Of a DNA stretch of 38,513 nucleotides, positions 1-9,131 are shown in pieces. Below the pieces are notes generated by a model that did not search any database, was not told the DNA's origin, and worked only from the letters and a program-made list of their open reading frames with translations. Source of the stretch: an uncultured Acetatifactor sp. GTDB taxonomy: Bacteria > Bacillota > Clostridia > Lachnospirales > Lachnospiraceae. The stretch's first letter is position 1; the number at the start of each line of letters is the position of its first letter. Position numbers and translations under genes: made by a program. The DNA lies in assembly GCA_934394515.1 (NCBI GenBank), contig CAKRRU010000010.1:1-38513 (forward strand). The letters run 5' to 3'.

Positions 1-250
1 CGGGAACCCATCCGAAGATGGAAGCCTGAATCGGTCCGTTGATCGGGCCTGCTCCGGCGATAGATGAAAAATGATGTCCCATAAGTACGGCGGGCTTTGC
101 TGCAACATAGTCCACACCATCCTCCTTCTCAATAGCAGGAGTCTTCTTGGTTGGATCGATGCCCCACTGTTTTGCCAGCCAGGAACCGTAGAATACATAG
201 CCGATAAACAATAAACAAATCGCGGCTACTACAATTAATAATGCTGTCAT
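1..250 (-). CDS. cstA: CstA-family carbon starvation / pyruvate-type transporter, N-terminal part (cut by window edge)
   Basis: Only the first 83 codons are inside the window; the gene continues past position 1. The reading begins with a hydrophobic first span (residues about 2-18), then a GYVFYG segment and the CstA hallmark stretch EDGVDYV, followed by [13 protein letters not shown]. CstA proteins are multi-span inner-membrane carriers linked to pyruvate or peptide uptake in starving cells. The ATG at 250 is preceded by AAGGAG at good spacing. It lies 73 nt downstream of the gene ending at 324 on the same strand, so the two are probably co-transcribed. The family call is firm; the substrate cannot be read from this fragment. 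Confidence 0.88.
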   Translation of the reverse strand, partial: MTALLIVVAAICLLFIGYVFYGSWLAKQWGIDPTKKTPAIEKEDGVDYVAAKPAVLMGHHFSSIAGAGPINGPIQASIFGWVP

Positions 251-323
251 TTGTGTTTCTCCTTTTCTTATACACAGAAATTTTATTTTGTAAATACACG
301 AATCGCTCTCGCAAGTTCTGTAT

Positions 324-836
324 TTACTGTATTGTCTTTTTAACGAGTTTCTTCAGAATCTGTCCGTGGCGGTTGTGGACGATCCGACCCGAAGAAAGCT
401 CGACGACAATCAAACGGTAATTACTCCAACCATGTAATCCCCAGAGGTAACTCTGATAATGCTTGCACTTTTTCACCTGTGCGTAAGCATCCTCTGCGAC
501 ATGATCGGCCAGAATGATCAGAGACACATCCGTGCTCTGATGATGGGACGACGGCTGTACATCTGCGACACCGCGCTCCCATGCGATGGAATCCAGTTCC
601 AGGAGACGATCCTTCGACAAGGACTCCTCCGTCGCAAAATACACCGTCTCATTGGTATCGATATCCGCAACTTTTGCTCTCTTGATCAAAAAGTACTGTT
701 CATTATGGGAACCGAAAACAGCTTCTGCCGCGAATGGCGGTTCAACGGCTTCTGTTTTCACATTGTAGTATACCTGATACGAGCGAAGTAATCGTTGTAG
801 TACTTCGTCGGAAGTAAGTGTCTTTTGTAATTCCAT
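324..836 (-). CDS. Unrecognised 170-aa soluble protein upstream of cstA
   Basis: I do not recognise the family. The product is about 170 residues, without a signal peptide or membrane span. It is mixed alpha/beta by appearance, with the middle part rich in charged residues and a basic C-terminus (KKLVKKTIQ). The ATG at 836 is chosen over the in-frame ATG at 842 because the AAAGGA element sits about 7-8 nt before 836 and would almost touch 842. It precedes cstA by 73 nt on the same strand with no terminator seen between them, so a shared transcript is likely. A role tied to CstA is only a guess from position. Confidence 0.72.
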   Translation of the reverse strand: MELQKTLTSDEVLQRLLRSYQVYYNVKTEAVEPPFAAEAVFGSHNEQYFLIKRAKVADIDTNETVYFATEESLSKDRLLELDSIAWERGVADVQPSSHHQSTDVSLIILADHVAEDAYAQVKKCKHYQSYLWGLHGWSNYRLIVVELSSGRIVHNRHGQILKKLVKKTIQ

Positions 837-975
837 TCTCATTTCCTTTTTAGCATACGTAATCGTTTACATTTACGTTCATTCGCCAATAACTTTAGCA
901 CTTTGAAGTGCCGAATGCAATGGATATTTCAGCATTTCTTTATACTTTTTTAATAAGTATGTGCTTTATCGTTAT

Positions 976-1004
976 ATATTAGTCCTCTGTGAACATTTTT
1001 CCAA
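976..1004 (-). promoter_or_regulatory. Possible promoter for the 836-cstA transcript
   Basis: Read on the minus strand: TTGGAA, 17 nt, TAATAT, each box 4/6 to the sigma-A consensus. It lies 140 nt upstream of the gene starting at 836 in an AT-rich stretch. A 14-bp palindrome (GCACTT-tg-AAGTGC, 898-911) lies between it and the gene, where an operator could be. The rest of 843-1160 shows no coding region and no other structure that I can support. Confidence 0.35.
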
Positions 1005-1167
1005 GGTGCAAATTTAACCTATATACCATTACAAATTTAATCTCTTTTTCACATCAAAAATATTTATTTCAAAAATTGCGCTCCCTAAAGCGTTCGGCTA
1101 CATGATGCAAAGTTTTCCTTCTTTTGACGAATATCTTCATATAAACATAATTTTTTCACCATATAGA

Positions 1168-1213
1168 AAAACAAGACATTTCCCTGCCCTAACGCAGAAA
1201 AATGTCTTGTTTC
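1168..1213 (-). terminator. Terminator of the suf operon
   Basis: Perfect 13-bp inverted repeat (1169-1181 with 1200-1212) around an inner CTGC/GCAG pairing. On the minus strand it is followed by a short T-rich run. It sits about 70 nt past the stop of the last gene of the suf cluster (1283), the right place for the operon's end. Confidence 0.75.
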
Positions 1214-1282
1214 TATCGTGTATTCTTTCTTGATCTCTTTCCTTCCCCAAAGGATTCTACTCTATTTTACAGCGCAGTCACC

Positions 1283-1606
1283 TTAATGATTCTTCTCTTC
1301 CTTGATCTCCCAGTGGATCAGGAAAGTCAGTGCCGCACGAAGTCCAATGATGCCGGCTACCGTGACGATCTCCTTCCAGTCTCTGACAATAACAGTCTTC
1401 AGAATTTCACTGCACAGCTTGAATTCCAATCCGACAGCCAGCCCCTGTGCCAGCGTGATCTTCATATCCGGCACCCTGCGCACATAATTGTAAAATCCCT
1501 TTATGCCGGAAATGATGATGACAATAACACCGACAAATTCAAAAAATAAAATTGCCACCTGGACAATATTGTTCATAATGCTTTCCAGAAATTCGATCAG
1601 TTCCAT
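1283..1606 (-). CDS. DUF1622 family small membrane protein
   Basis: About 107 residues. The N-terminal half carries a long hydrophobic span (residues about 12-36), then a basic turn, a GLAVGLEFKLCSEILKT segment, and a second span ending in LRAALTFLIHWEIK, the signature tail of DUF1622 proteins. Function is unknown in the family. The start is the ATG at 1606, because AGGGGG lies 5 nt upstream; the GTG at 1612 would sit on top of that ribosome site. It follows sufU by 9 nt, so it is translated from the suf transcript, and the operon terminator comes right after it. A role in iron-sulfur assembly is suggested only by this position. Confidence 0.85.
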   Translation of the reverse strand: MELIEFLESIMNNIVQVAILFFEFVGVIVIIISGIKGFYNYVRRVPDMKITLAQGLAVGLEFKLCSEILKTVIVRDWKEIVTVAGIIGLRAALTFLIHWEIKEEKNH

Positions 1607-1615
1607 GCGCACCCC

Positions 1616-2062
1616 CTATTTCGCTTTGCTTTCCTCATCCTTCGCATTCAGCAGTTCCTGCATGGTGTGCCATCCCAGCACCGCACATTTTACCCTGGCG
1701 GGCATATGCGCGATATCCTGCAGTACGCCGGCTTCTTCCAGCTCATCCCGTTCTTCATCGGTAATACCGCCCTTGATCATTTTAAGGAACAGATCTGCCA
1801 GATGCAGTGCCTCGTCCTTGTGCTTACCGATGATCAGTTCCAGCATCATATCTGCGGAAGCCTGGGAGATCGCGCAGCCATCTCCCTCAAAAGCACCGTC
1901 TACTACCACATCGTCCTCTACCTTCAACTCCAGGAAAATATCATCCCCACAGCTGGGATTCACGCCTTCCAGGATCAGATTGGCATCCTCCAGTTTATGT
2001 TTGTGATACGGATGCAGATTATGCTCCGTCAGGATCTCATTATAAAATGTCTTATTCTCCAT
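1616..2062 (-). CDS. sufU: SUF iron-sulfur scaffold / sulfur acceptor SufU
   Basis: The 148-residue product is an IscU-like protein of the SufU type. The three conserved cysteines are visible: C38 in NPSCGDD, C63 in GDGCAIS, and C126 in VKCAVLGW, with D40 beside the first. SufU takes sulfur from SufS through a zinc-bound site, and in Firmicutes it replaces SufE. The SufU-specific insertion between the second and third cysteines (about residues 80-118) separates it from plain IscU. Its start overlaps the end of sufS by 11 nt, which implies translational coupling. Confidence 0.95.
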   Translation of the reverse strand: MENKTFYNEILTEHNLHPYHKHKLEDANLILEGVNPSCGDDIFLELKVEDDVVVDGAFEGDGCAISQASADMMLELIIGKHKDEALHLADLFLKMIKGGITDEERDELEEAGVLQDIAHMPARVKCAVLGWHTMQELLNAKDEESKAK

Positions 2063-3275
2063 AGCCCATCTGTCTCCTTATCTTTGCAAGGCTTGCAAGA
2101 AATGCCTGAATCTCTTCTTCCGTATTGTAGACGCCTAGGCTGACTCTGGTGGTGGACAATACTTTCAGATGCTGCAAAAGCGGCTGCGCGCAGTGATGTC
2201 CGGCACGTACCGCGATATGATCCGCATCCAGAATGGAAGCCACATCATGCGGATGTACACCGTCCAGCTTGAAGGTCACGATACCGTGATGGTCTTCCGC
2301 TTTCTGAGATCCCAGGATATGTACCGCGGGAATCTCCTTCATGCCGGCCATCAGCATGGCGGTCAGCTTAGCCTCCCGCTCTTCGATAAAGTCAAATCCG
2401 ATCCTGCGCACATAGCGGATGGCTTCTGCCATCGCATACGCACCGGCACCGTTGACCGTACCCGCTTCGAACTTGTGGGGAACTTCCGCCCACACGGCTC
2501 CGGTACGGCTGACGGAATCGATCATCTCTCCGCCGCACAAAAAAGGCGGCATCTTTTCCAATAATTCTCTTTTCGCATATAATACACCGATTCCCATGGG
2601 TGCATACATCTTATGACCGGAAAATGCCAGAAAATCCACATCCAGATCCTGTACATCCACTGCCATATGCGGCACACTCTGCGCACCGTCCGCCACAAAA
2701 TACGCGCCTGCTTCATGGGCGATCCGGGCGAACCGCCTGATATCGTTTCTGCAGCCCAGTACATTGGATACCTGTGTCATCGCCACGATTTTTGTCCGCT
2801 CGTTCAATGCCGCACGGAATGCTTCTTCGGTATATTTTCCGTCCTCTGTGCACTCTAAATATCTGACTACAGCGCCTGTTCTGGCTGCCGCCTGCTGCCA
2901 CGGCAGGAGATTGCTGTGATGCTCCATAATGCTCACCAGGATCTCATCCCCGGGCTTCAGCACCAGAGCACCAAAGCTGTATGCCGCCAGATTCAGAGCT
3001 TCTGTGGCATTGCGTACAAAAATGATCTCTGCAGCTTCTTTGGCGTTGATAAACTTTTGCACGACTTCTCTGGATTCTTCATATTTTTCGGTTGCAGCCT
3101 CCCCCAGCCCGTATAATCCGCGCAAAGGGTTGGCATTGTATTTTTCATAAAATTCTCTCTCTGCTTCCAGGACGCAGGCAGGCTTCTGGGAAGTCGCCGC
3201 AGTGTCCAGATAGATCACATCATTTGTCTGAAGCAGAGGGAAGTCCTTACGGATCTCGCTCACTGAAGTACTCAT
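2052..3275 (-). CDS. sufS: Cysteine desulfurase SufS
   Basis: A 407-residue class V PLP enzyme that removes sulfur from L-cysteine and hands it to SufU. Visible landmarks are the N-terminal YLDTAATSQKP, the EHHSNLLPW segment, the PLP lysine K222 in SGHKMYAPMG, and the catalytic cysteine C362 in RAGHHCAQP. Length matches the group II desulfurases. The ATG is preceded by GAGGAGG, and its first base lies inside the sufD stop (ATGA overlap), so it is coupled to sufD upstream and to sufU downstream. Confidence 0.96.
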   Translation of the reverse strand: MSTSVSEIRKDFPLLQTNDVIYLDTAATSQKPACVLEAEREFYEKYNANPLRGLYGLGEAATEKYEESREVVQKFINAKEAAEIIFVRNATEALNLAAYSFGALVLKPGDEILVSIMEHHSNLLPWQQAAARTGAVVRYLECTEDGKYTEEAFRAALNERTKIVAMTQVSNVLGCRNDIRRFARIAHEAGAYFVADGAQSVPHMAVDVQDLDVDFLAFSGHKMYAPMGIGVLYAKRELLEKMPPFLCGGEMIDSVSRTGAVWAEVPHKFEAGTVNGAGAYAMAEAIRYVRRIGFDFIEEREAKLTAMLMAGMKEIPAVHILGSQKAEDHHGIVTFKLDGVHPHDVASILDADHIAVRAGHHCAQPLLQHLKVLSTTRVSLGVYNTEEEIQAFLASLAKIRRQMGYGE

Positions 3276-4387
3276 GCTTCCTCCTCGTCCTCTCTTCCCA
3301 GGAATTCCTGCACCTTCCTACGTGTCCCGGCATCCGGAATCTTACGGCAGACTGCATCCACCTTTGCCATTGCCATCATCTCGTAGATCTGCTCTCTGGT
3401 CATACCGCGGCTCTCCAGGTAAAATAACAGTTCGTCGTCGAGTTTACCGATCGTTGCGCCATGATTACCTTCCACATCTTCCTCCGCACAGAGGATCAGG
3501 GGAATCGTCTGGTTCACCACGTTATTTGACAGAAGCAGCACGTCCTCTTTTTCATTGCCTACCGCCCCCTTGGCACCCCATTTGAAATCAATGGTGCCGC
3601 GGTACAGCTTAAAGGCATGATCACGGAGCACACCGCCTGCCTGCATATTGCTCCGGGTCTTTTTCCCTTCATGGAGAGCAACATAATTCATATCCAGTCT
3701 GCCGTCACCGCCTACGATGTATGCGGTATCCGTATCCACACTGCTTTCTTTTCCCTGCAGGGTGGTCTTACAGCCCAGGTAGGTATCTTTTCCACCGAGG
3801 ATCAGCTGGATCACTTCCAGCGATGCTCTCTCTTCGCAGAGTGCACCGATGTCGTTCAGAAAAGTGATGCCGTCTCCCAGTCTCTGTACCTGGATCAGAC
3901 GGATCTTCGCACCTTCCTCCAGATATAATCTGGTGGATACCGCAGCCTGCCCTGCTGCCTCTTTTCCGGAAGAAAAATCCTGGATCACGGTGATCTCACT
4001 GTTCTTGCCGGCTCTCACCGCCACGGCATCCGCCTGTGCAGTACCGCCCACATAAGAAAAGTCAAATAACCTCGGCTGCTGTACTTTTTCATTTTCCGGT
4101 ACGGCTGTCTGTAAAGCTTTCACACCGGCTGCGGCAAGCAGACCGTCCATATCTTCTCCCATACCGGAGTCGATCCCTGCAAAATCCGCATTCCAGACAG
4201 TCGTTTGCTCCCCAGCTGCAGACGCGAAAGGATCCTCTTCCACTTTCTTCACTGCTTCCGGCAGCTCTGCCTCCATGGCACCTGCTGTCGGAAGTTCTAT
4301 GTTATCTAACTGCGTCTCGTTCATGCGAAGCCAGTTCCATGTCTTCGACGGCAGTCTGTTAATGATCATATGATATTCTTTTTCCAT
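3272..4387 (-). CDS. sufD: Fe-S cluster assembly protein SufD
   Basis: About 371 residues, with the right-handed beta-helix core shared with SufB. Recognisable parts are NRLPSKTWNWLRMNE at the start, a variable acidic N-terminal region to about residue 90, the core with DTDTAYIVGGDGRLDMN and FKWGAKGAVGNEKEDVLLLSN, and the family end AEEDVEGNHGATIGKLDDELLFYLESRG. SufD pairs with SufB in the SufBC2D complex. The ATG at 4387 has GGAG 6 nt upstream and is preferred to the in-frame ATG at 4399, which would overlap that site. The gene overlaps sufS by 4 nt. Confidence 0.93.
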   Translation of the reverse strand: MEKEYHMIINRLPSKTWNWLRMNETQLDNIELPTAGAMEAELPEAVKKVEEDPFASAAGEQTTVWNADFAGIDSGMGEDMDGLLAAAGVKALQTAVPENEKVQQPRLFDFSYVGGTAQADAVAVRAGKNSEITVIQDFSSGKEAAGQAAVSTRLYLEEGAKIRLIQVQRLGDGITFLNDIGALCEERASLEVIQLILGGKDTYLGCKTTLQGKESSVDTDTAYIVGGDGRLDMNYVALHEGKKTRSNMQAGGVLRDHAFKLYRGTIDFKWGAKGAVGNEKEDVLLLSNNVVNQTIPLILCAEEDVEGNHGATIGKLDDELLFYLESRGMTREQIYEMMAMAKVDAVCRKIPDAGTRRKVQEFLGREDEEEA

Positions 4388-4424
4388 ACTAATCTCCATT
4401 TCGCAGACGCTTTCTTGCGTCGCC

Positions 4425-5837
4425 TCACCCGATGCTGCCTTTCATCTCCAGGCGGATCAGGTTGTTCATCTCCACCGCGTATTCCAGCGGCAGCTCCTTG
4501 GATACATTGTCGGCAAAGCCGCTGACGATCATCGCTCTGGCGTCCTCCTCGGAAATACCGCGGGACATCAGATAGAACACTGCTTCATCACTGATACGTC
4601 CGATCTTTGCCTCATGTCCGATATCGGCATCCTGGGTACGGATATCCATCGCCGGAATGGTATCGGAACGGGACTTGTCATCCAGCATCAGAGACTGGCA
4701 GGAAACGGCGGATTTGCTCTTCGCTGCACTGTTCTTCACTACAACGGAACTGCGGAAAGTACTGATACCGCCGTCCTTGGAGATGGATTTCGTATTGATA
4801 TAAGAAGTCGTCTCCGGTGCGTTATGAACGACCTTGGTACCGGTATCCAGATTCTGACCGGCTCCCGCAAAAGTGATGCCGGTGAATTCCGCTCTGGCGC
4901 CTCTACCGTTCAACACGCTCATGGGATACAGATAGGACACATGGGAACCGAAGGATCCGGACACCCACTCGATCGTGCCGCCCTCTTCCACCAATGCGCG
5001 CTTCGTATTGAGGTTATACATATTTTTAGACCAGTTCTCGATCGTGGAGTAACGCAGTTTCGCATTTTTCCCGACGAACAGTTCCACGCAGCCGGCATGG
5101 AGATTCGCCACATTATACTTTGGTGCGGAACAGCCTTCGATAAAATGCAGATAAGCGCCCTCGTCGACAATGATCAGCGTATGTTCAAACTGTCCGGCTC
5201 CCGGTGCATTTAATCTGAAATAGGACTGCAGCGGAATCTCTACGGAGACTCCGGGCGGTACATACACGAAGGATCCACCCGACCACACGGCACCGTGCAG
5301 TGCTGCGAATTTGTGGTCTCTGGGGGTCACCAGCTTCATGAAATGCTTGCGCACCATATCGGCATATTCGCCGTTTAATGCACTTTCCATGTCAGTATAG
5401 ACCACGCCCTGGGCAGCCACTTCTTCTCTGACATTATGGTATACCAGCTCGGAATCATACTGGGCGCCCACACCGGCGAGAGACTTCCGCTCTGCCTGGG
5501 GGATTCCCAGTTTCTCAAACGTATCCTTGATGTCTTCCGGCACCTCGGACCACTTGGCACTCATATGGGTATTGGGCTTTACATAGGTGACGATATCGTC
5601 CATGTTCAGACCCTCGATAGAAGGTCCCCAGTCGGGAACTTCCATCTCATGATAGATCTGCAATGACTGCAGACGGAAATTCGCCATCCATGCGGGATCG
5701 TTCTTCTTTGAGGAGATTTCCTCCACAATGTCCGGCGTCAGTCCTTTTTGAATACGGTAGACGTCTTTTTCCTCATTGCGGATATCATAGATACTTCTGT
5801 TGACGTCTTCCACATATGTCTTCTCTCGTTCGCTCAT
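4425..5837 (-). CDS. sufB: Fe-S cluster scaffold SufB
   Basis: A 470-residue SufB, the main cluster-building subunit of SufBC2D. Visible family stretches are SEVPEDIKDTFEKLGIPQAE, FVYVPPGVSVEIPLQSYFR, HFIEGCSAPKYN, the central beta-helix with LNGRGARAEFTGITFAGAGQ, and the C-terminal IGRISDEAVFYLMSRG that contacts SufC. It is full length. It begins 17 nt after sufC ends and is followed by sufD 37 nt on, all on one strand. Confidence 0.96.
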   Translation of the reverse strand: MSEREKTYVEDVNRSIYDIRNEEKDVYRIQKGLTPDIVEEISSKKNDPAWMANFRLQSLQIYHEMEVPDWGPSIEGLNMDDIVTYVKPNTHMSAKWSEVPEDIKDTFEKLGIPQAERKSLAGVGAQYDSELVYHNVREEVAAQGVVYTDMESALNGEYADMVRKHFMKLVTPRDHKFAALHGAVWSGGSFVYVPPGVSVEIPLQSYFRLNAPGAGQFEHTLIIVDEGAYLHFIEGCSAPKYNVANLHAGCVELFVGKNAKLRYSTIENWSKNMYNLNTKRALVEEGGTIEWVSGSFGSHVSYLYPMSVLNGRGARAEFTGITFAGAGQNLDTGTKVVHNAPETTSYINTKSISKDGGISTFRSSVVVKNSAAKSKSAVSCQSLMLDDKSRSDTIPAMDIRTQDADIGHEAKIGRISDEAVFYLMSRGISEEDARAMIVSGFADNVSKELPLEYAVEMNNLIRLEMKGSIG

Positions 5838-5854
5838 TCAGACTCAGGCCTCCT

Positions 5855-6601
5855 TTATGCTTCCAGGAAACGTTCGAAACCGTGCTCGTTGATCTCGTCT
5901 ACCAGGGAAGCGTCTCCGGATGCCACGATCCTGCCGTTCACCAGTACATGTGTCTTGTCCACATGAAGGGACTCCAGGATTCTGGTGCTGTGGGTGATAA
6001 TTAACAGTGCTCCCTTTTTGTCCTTCTGGTACTCTTCCACGCCCTTGGATACTGTACGAACCGCATCCACATCCAGACCGGAATCGGTCTCATCGAGGAT
6101 TGCCAGGGATGGCTTCAACATCAATAACTGCAGGATCTCCGCCTTTTTCTTCTCACCGCCGGAAAATCCCACATTCAGGTCACGGTCTGCATAGGAAGGA
6201 TCCATCTGCAATACTTCCATGGCCTGTTCCAGTTCCTTTTTGAAGGACCAGAGTTTGATCCGGGCGCCGGTTCTCTGCTCTACCGCGTTGCGGATAAAGT
6301 TGCGTAAGGATACACCGGGGATCTCTAAGGGATTCTGGAAAGACAGGAATATTCCGTCCTTTGCTCTCTGATCAGCGGACTCCTCTAATAATTTCTTTCC
6401 TTTGAAGAGGATCTCACCACCGGTCACCTCATAACGGGGACTTCCCATGATCGTATAACCCAAAGTGGATTTACCCGCGCCGTTGGGTCCCATGAGGACA
6501 TGGGTCTCTCCGGGCAAAACCTCTAAATCTATTCCATGAAGGATGGCTTTGTCCTCTACATTTACGGACAAATTACGCACCTGTAATAATTGTTCTGACA
6601 T
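5855..6601 (-). CDS. sufC: Fe-S assembly ATPase SufC
   Basis: A 248-residue ABC-type ATPase, first gene of the operon. Walker A is GPNGAGKST (residues 38-46), the SufC-type signature is NVGFSGGEKKKAEI, and Walker B is LAILDETDSGLD. SufC drives the SufBD scaffold and is not a transporter despite the ABC fold. Its ATG has TAGGAGG 6-7 nt upstream. Two overlapping promoters lie just upstream of it. Confidence 0.97.
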   Translation of the reverse strand: MSEQLLQVRNLSVNVEDKAILHGIDLEVLPGETHVLMGPNGAGKSTLGYTIMGSPRYEVTGGEILFKGKKLLEESADQRAKDGIFLSFQNPLEIPGVSLRNFIRNAVEQRTGARIKLWSFKKELEQAMEVLQMDPSYADRDLNVGFSGGEKKKAEILQLLMLKPSLAILDETDSGLDVDAVRTVSKGVEEYQKDKKGALLIITHSTRILESLHVDKTHVLVNGRIVASGDASLVDEINEHGFERFLEA

Positions 6602-6617
6602 ATACTTCCTCCTATCT

Positions 6618-6632
6618 CTAGCGCTTAACTAG
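6618..6632. promoter_or_regulatory. CTAG-n7-CTAG repeat at the suf transcription start
   Basis: The same tetranucleotide palindrome occurs twice, 11 bp apart centre to centre, just past the -10 of the suf promoter and before the sufC ribosome site. This is a possible repressor-binding position. No regulator is identified and the motif is short. Confidence 0.25.
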
Positions 6633-6637
6633 GAATT

Positions 6638-6674
6638 ATTATATCATTATATACAAGCATGTGCAAATATGCAA
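6638..6674 (-). promoter_or_regulatory. Two overlapping sigma-A promoters of the suf operon
   Basis: On the minus strand two good promoters overlap 8 nt apart. The proximal one (6638-6666) is TTGCAC, 17 nt, TATAAT. The distal one (6646-6674) is TTGCAT, 17 nt, TATAAT. Both face sufC. A perfect 9-bp inverted repeat (6631-6639 with 6678-6686) brackets the whole promoter region. The rest of 6687-6826 shows no gene or clear signal. Confidence 0.75.
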
Positions 6675-6826
6675 CATATAATTCCTACAAAACTACCGTA
6701 CATTCTTTTGCAATTGTATTACACTTTGCTGTGAATCAATCCCGGCTGTGCCGTGTACCTGCCATGATTACAGATTACACATATTCCTGTCATCATGTGA
6801 ATTATCCCATATTCGTGTAACAAACA

Positions 6827-6872
6827 GAGAAGCCGCTGTAACGGATACCACCTTCCCCTACAACAGCTTCTC
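6827..6872 (-). terminator. Possible terminator after the metal ATPase gene
   Basis: GAGAAGC...GCTTCTC outer arms with further CTGT/ACAG pairing form an imperfect hairpin about 100 nt past the ATPase stop. On the minus strand it is followed only by a broken T run (TGTTTGTT), so it is a weak terminator. A smaller imperfect repeat, TGACA...TGTCA, sits right after the stop near 6942-6960. Confidence 0.45.
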
Positions 6873-6968
6873 ATAATGTTTCTTTCTTAATCTATTCGTG
6901 CCCCCGAACATCGTATCAAATATGTCTATGTACAATCTATTTGACACATTTTATCTGTCACTCCGCTA

Positions 6969-9056
6969 CTACACTTCCTCAGTGTTCAGCAGATTCCGCA
7001 TACTCTTGGTACTGATCCACAAGGTAGACGTATTATGTAACAGTGCGGAAGTCGTAGGAGGGATCAATCCTGCCACGCCTGCCACGATCAGTCCGGTATT
7101 GATACCCACGATCAGGCGGTAATTTTTACGAATCCGCTCCATCAGGGCATTGCTCAGCTCCTTCAGGGCAGCCACTTCCCACAGATTATCCGCACCAATG
7201 GTCACATCCGCGATCTCTCTGGCGATCTGGGCGCCGTCACTGATGGCAATCCCCACATCTGCTGCGGAAAGTGCGGGAGAATCGTTGATACCGTCTCCGA
7301 TCATGATGACTTTATGGCCTTCCTGTTTCTCGCGTTCTACGAATTTCGCCTTATCTTCCGGCAGTACTTCGGAATAATACTCATCCACACCGACCGTACC
7401 TGCGATCGTTCTGGCGATCCGGTCGCTGTCTCCGGTCATCATAACTACCTTGCCTATGCCTAAGTCCTTCAGGCGTCTGATCACTTCCGGGGCTTCTTCC
7501 CTGAGGGGATCTTCGATACAGATGACTGCTGCCAGCTTTCCGTCGATTGCCATATACAGATGAGAATATTCCTCGGACAGATGATCGAACAGTTCCTGTT
7601 TTCCTTCCGGAATCTGTGCCTGCTCATCTTCGAAGACAAAATGGTAACTGCCGATGATGATCTTCTTGCCTTCCATCGTGGAAGAAATACCGTGTGCCAC
7701 GATATATTCCACTTTGGTATGCAGTTCTTCGTGTACCAGTTCCTTGCGTGCTGCTTCCCGTACCACCGCTTTTGCCATGGAATGAGGAAAATGCTCTTCC
7801 AGGCAGGCAGCGATCCGAAGCAGTTCGTCCGTAGACTGTCCGTTAAAGGATACCACCTCTGCTACCGTGGGCTGTGCCTTGGTCAGGGTGCCGGTCTTGT
7901 CAAATACGATGGTCGTCGCATCCGCCATAGCCTCTAAGTATTTGCCGCCCTTGACCGTGATCTCGTAAGTGCTTGCCTCACGGATCGCAGACAGTACCGC
8001 CAGCGGCATAGACAGTTTCAGTGCGCAGGAAAAATCAACCATAAGTACAGATAATGCCTTGGTTACATTCCGCGTAAACAACCATACCAGTCCGGTGCCC
8101 AGGAAAGTATAAGGTACCAGTTTATCTGCCAGATGCTCCGCTTTTCCTTCCAGAGAGGATTTCAGCTTCTCAGACTCTTCGATCATTGTCATGATCTTCT
8201 CGTATTTGCTGGAGCCGCCGGTCTCTTTGACGCAGACAGTAAGCTCCCCTTCTTCCAGGACAGTTCCGGCATAGACGGTTCCGCCCATGGTTTTTCTCAC
8301 CGGAACAGACTCACCGGTCAGAGAAGCCTGATTCACCATGCCCTCTCCTTCCGAGACCGTGCCGTCAAAAGGAATCACATTGCCCATATGGATCCGCACC
8401 AGGTCGCCTGCCTTGATCTCGCTCGAAGGCACCAGAATCTCCTGCCCTCCGCTCATGACCCATACCTTGTCGATATTTAAGGACATACTTCTGGCCAGAT
8501 CGCCGACGGACTTTTTATGGGTCCACTTCTCCAGGATCTCACCGATACCTAACAGGAACATGACAGAACCGGCGGTATTGTAATCACCGCGAAATACAGA
8601 AACACCGATTGCGGTCGCATCCAGTACCGGCACTTCGATCTTGCCCTTTGCCAGTGTCTTCACACCGTGCCAGATATATTTCAGGGATTTTGCCGCCGTG
8701 ATCACGGAGCGGATGTCCATCGGCAGGAACAGCTTCATGCCGTAGTGCATCACGACTTTATTGATGAGCTGATCCTTGTACTCCCTGTTCATCTCTCTGC
8801 CGGAATTCGCAAGGTACTGCCCGGGCACTTCTGTGCTCTGATAATCAAAATGTTCCAGCGTCTTCAGGGCTTCTTCTCTGGAGCCGGTATAGACTACCGT
8901 GACATCCTGCGTGCGCTCCTGAATCTTGGCACTGACGATATTTTCCTTACCGTCCAGGTAGTATTGCAGCGTATCTGCCTGTGCAAAGCTCATACGGCTC
9001 TGCAAAATATGAATTCTGAGTCTCCCCTTTATCTCATGTTTGATCACAAATTTCAT
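6969..9056 (-). CDS. P1B-type heavy-metal translocating ATPase with a proline-less SCALK membrane motif
   Basis: A 695-residue P-type ATPase. The actuator-domain TGES is at 247-250, the phosphorylation motif DKTGTLT begins at D386, the P1B-type HP is in HFPHSMAKA, and the hinge is MIGDGINDSPAL. The metal-site motif in the sixth span is S-C-A-L-K (343-347) in place of the usual CPC/SPC; a proline is missing. The N-terminal about 75 residues resemble an HMA fold but have no CxxC. The motif resembles rarer P1B classes discussed for Mn or other metals, so the substrate is open. The ATG at 9056 has only a GCAGG-like site. The small membrane protein gene at 9173-9445 precedes it. Confidence 0.93.
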   Translation of the reverse strand: MKFVIKHEIKGRLRIHILQSRMSFAQADTLQYYLDGKENIVSAKIQERTQDVTVVYTGSREEALKTLEHFDYQSTEVPGQYLANSGREMNREYKDQLINKVVMHYGMKLFLPMDIRSVITAAKSLKYIWHGVKTLAKGKIEVPVLDATAIGVSVFRGDYNTAGSVMFLLGIGEILEKWTHKKSVGDLARSMSLNIDKVWVMSGGQEILVPSSEIKAGDLVRIHMGNVIPFDGTVSEGEGMVNQASLTGESVPVRKTMGGTVYAGTVLEEGELTVCVKETGGSSKYEKIMTMIEESEKLKSSLEGKAEHLADKLVPYTFLGTGLVWLFTRNVTKALSVLMVDFSCALKLSMPLAVLSAIREASTYEITVKGGKYLEAMADATTIVFDKTGTLTKAQPTVAEVVSFNGQSTDELLRIAACLEEHFPHSMAKAVVREAARKELVHEELHTKVEYIVAHGISSTMEGKKIIIGSYHFVFEDEQAQIPEGKQELFDHLSEEYSHLYMAIDGKLAAVICIEDPLREEAPEVIRRLKDLGIGKVVMMTGDSDRIARTIAGTVGVDEYYSEVLPEDKAKFVEREKQEGHKVIMIGDGINDSPALSAADVGIAISDGAQIAREIADVTIGADNLWEVAALKELSNALMERIRKNYRLIVGINTGLIVAGVAGLIPPTTSALLHNTSTLWISTKSMRNLLNTEEV

Positions 9057-9090
9057 AATGTATGCCTGCTTTCATTACTCTCTCATGAAA

Positions 9091-9118
9091 ACACCTGCGA
9101 TACGAAAGCCGCAGGTGT
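9091..9118 (-). terminator. Hairpin between the small membrane protein gene and the ATPase gene
   Basis: Perfect 9-bp stem ACACCTGCG/CGCAGGTGT with a 10-nt loop, followed on the minus strand by TTTT. It would end part of the upstream transcript or act as an attenuator in the ATPase leader. Confidence 0.6.
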
Positions 9119-9131
9119 CCGTTTTGTTGTA

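Noticed and set aside
843..975. A regulatory RNA in the stretch upstream of the 836 gene
   Set aside because: Only a short palindrome (898-911) and AT-rich sequence were seen; no conserved riboswitch or sRNA structure.
4614..5213. A 199-codon plus-strand frame opposite sufB
   Set aside because: Antisense shadow of a conserved gene; composition and lack of ribosome site argue against it.
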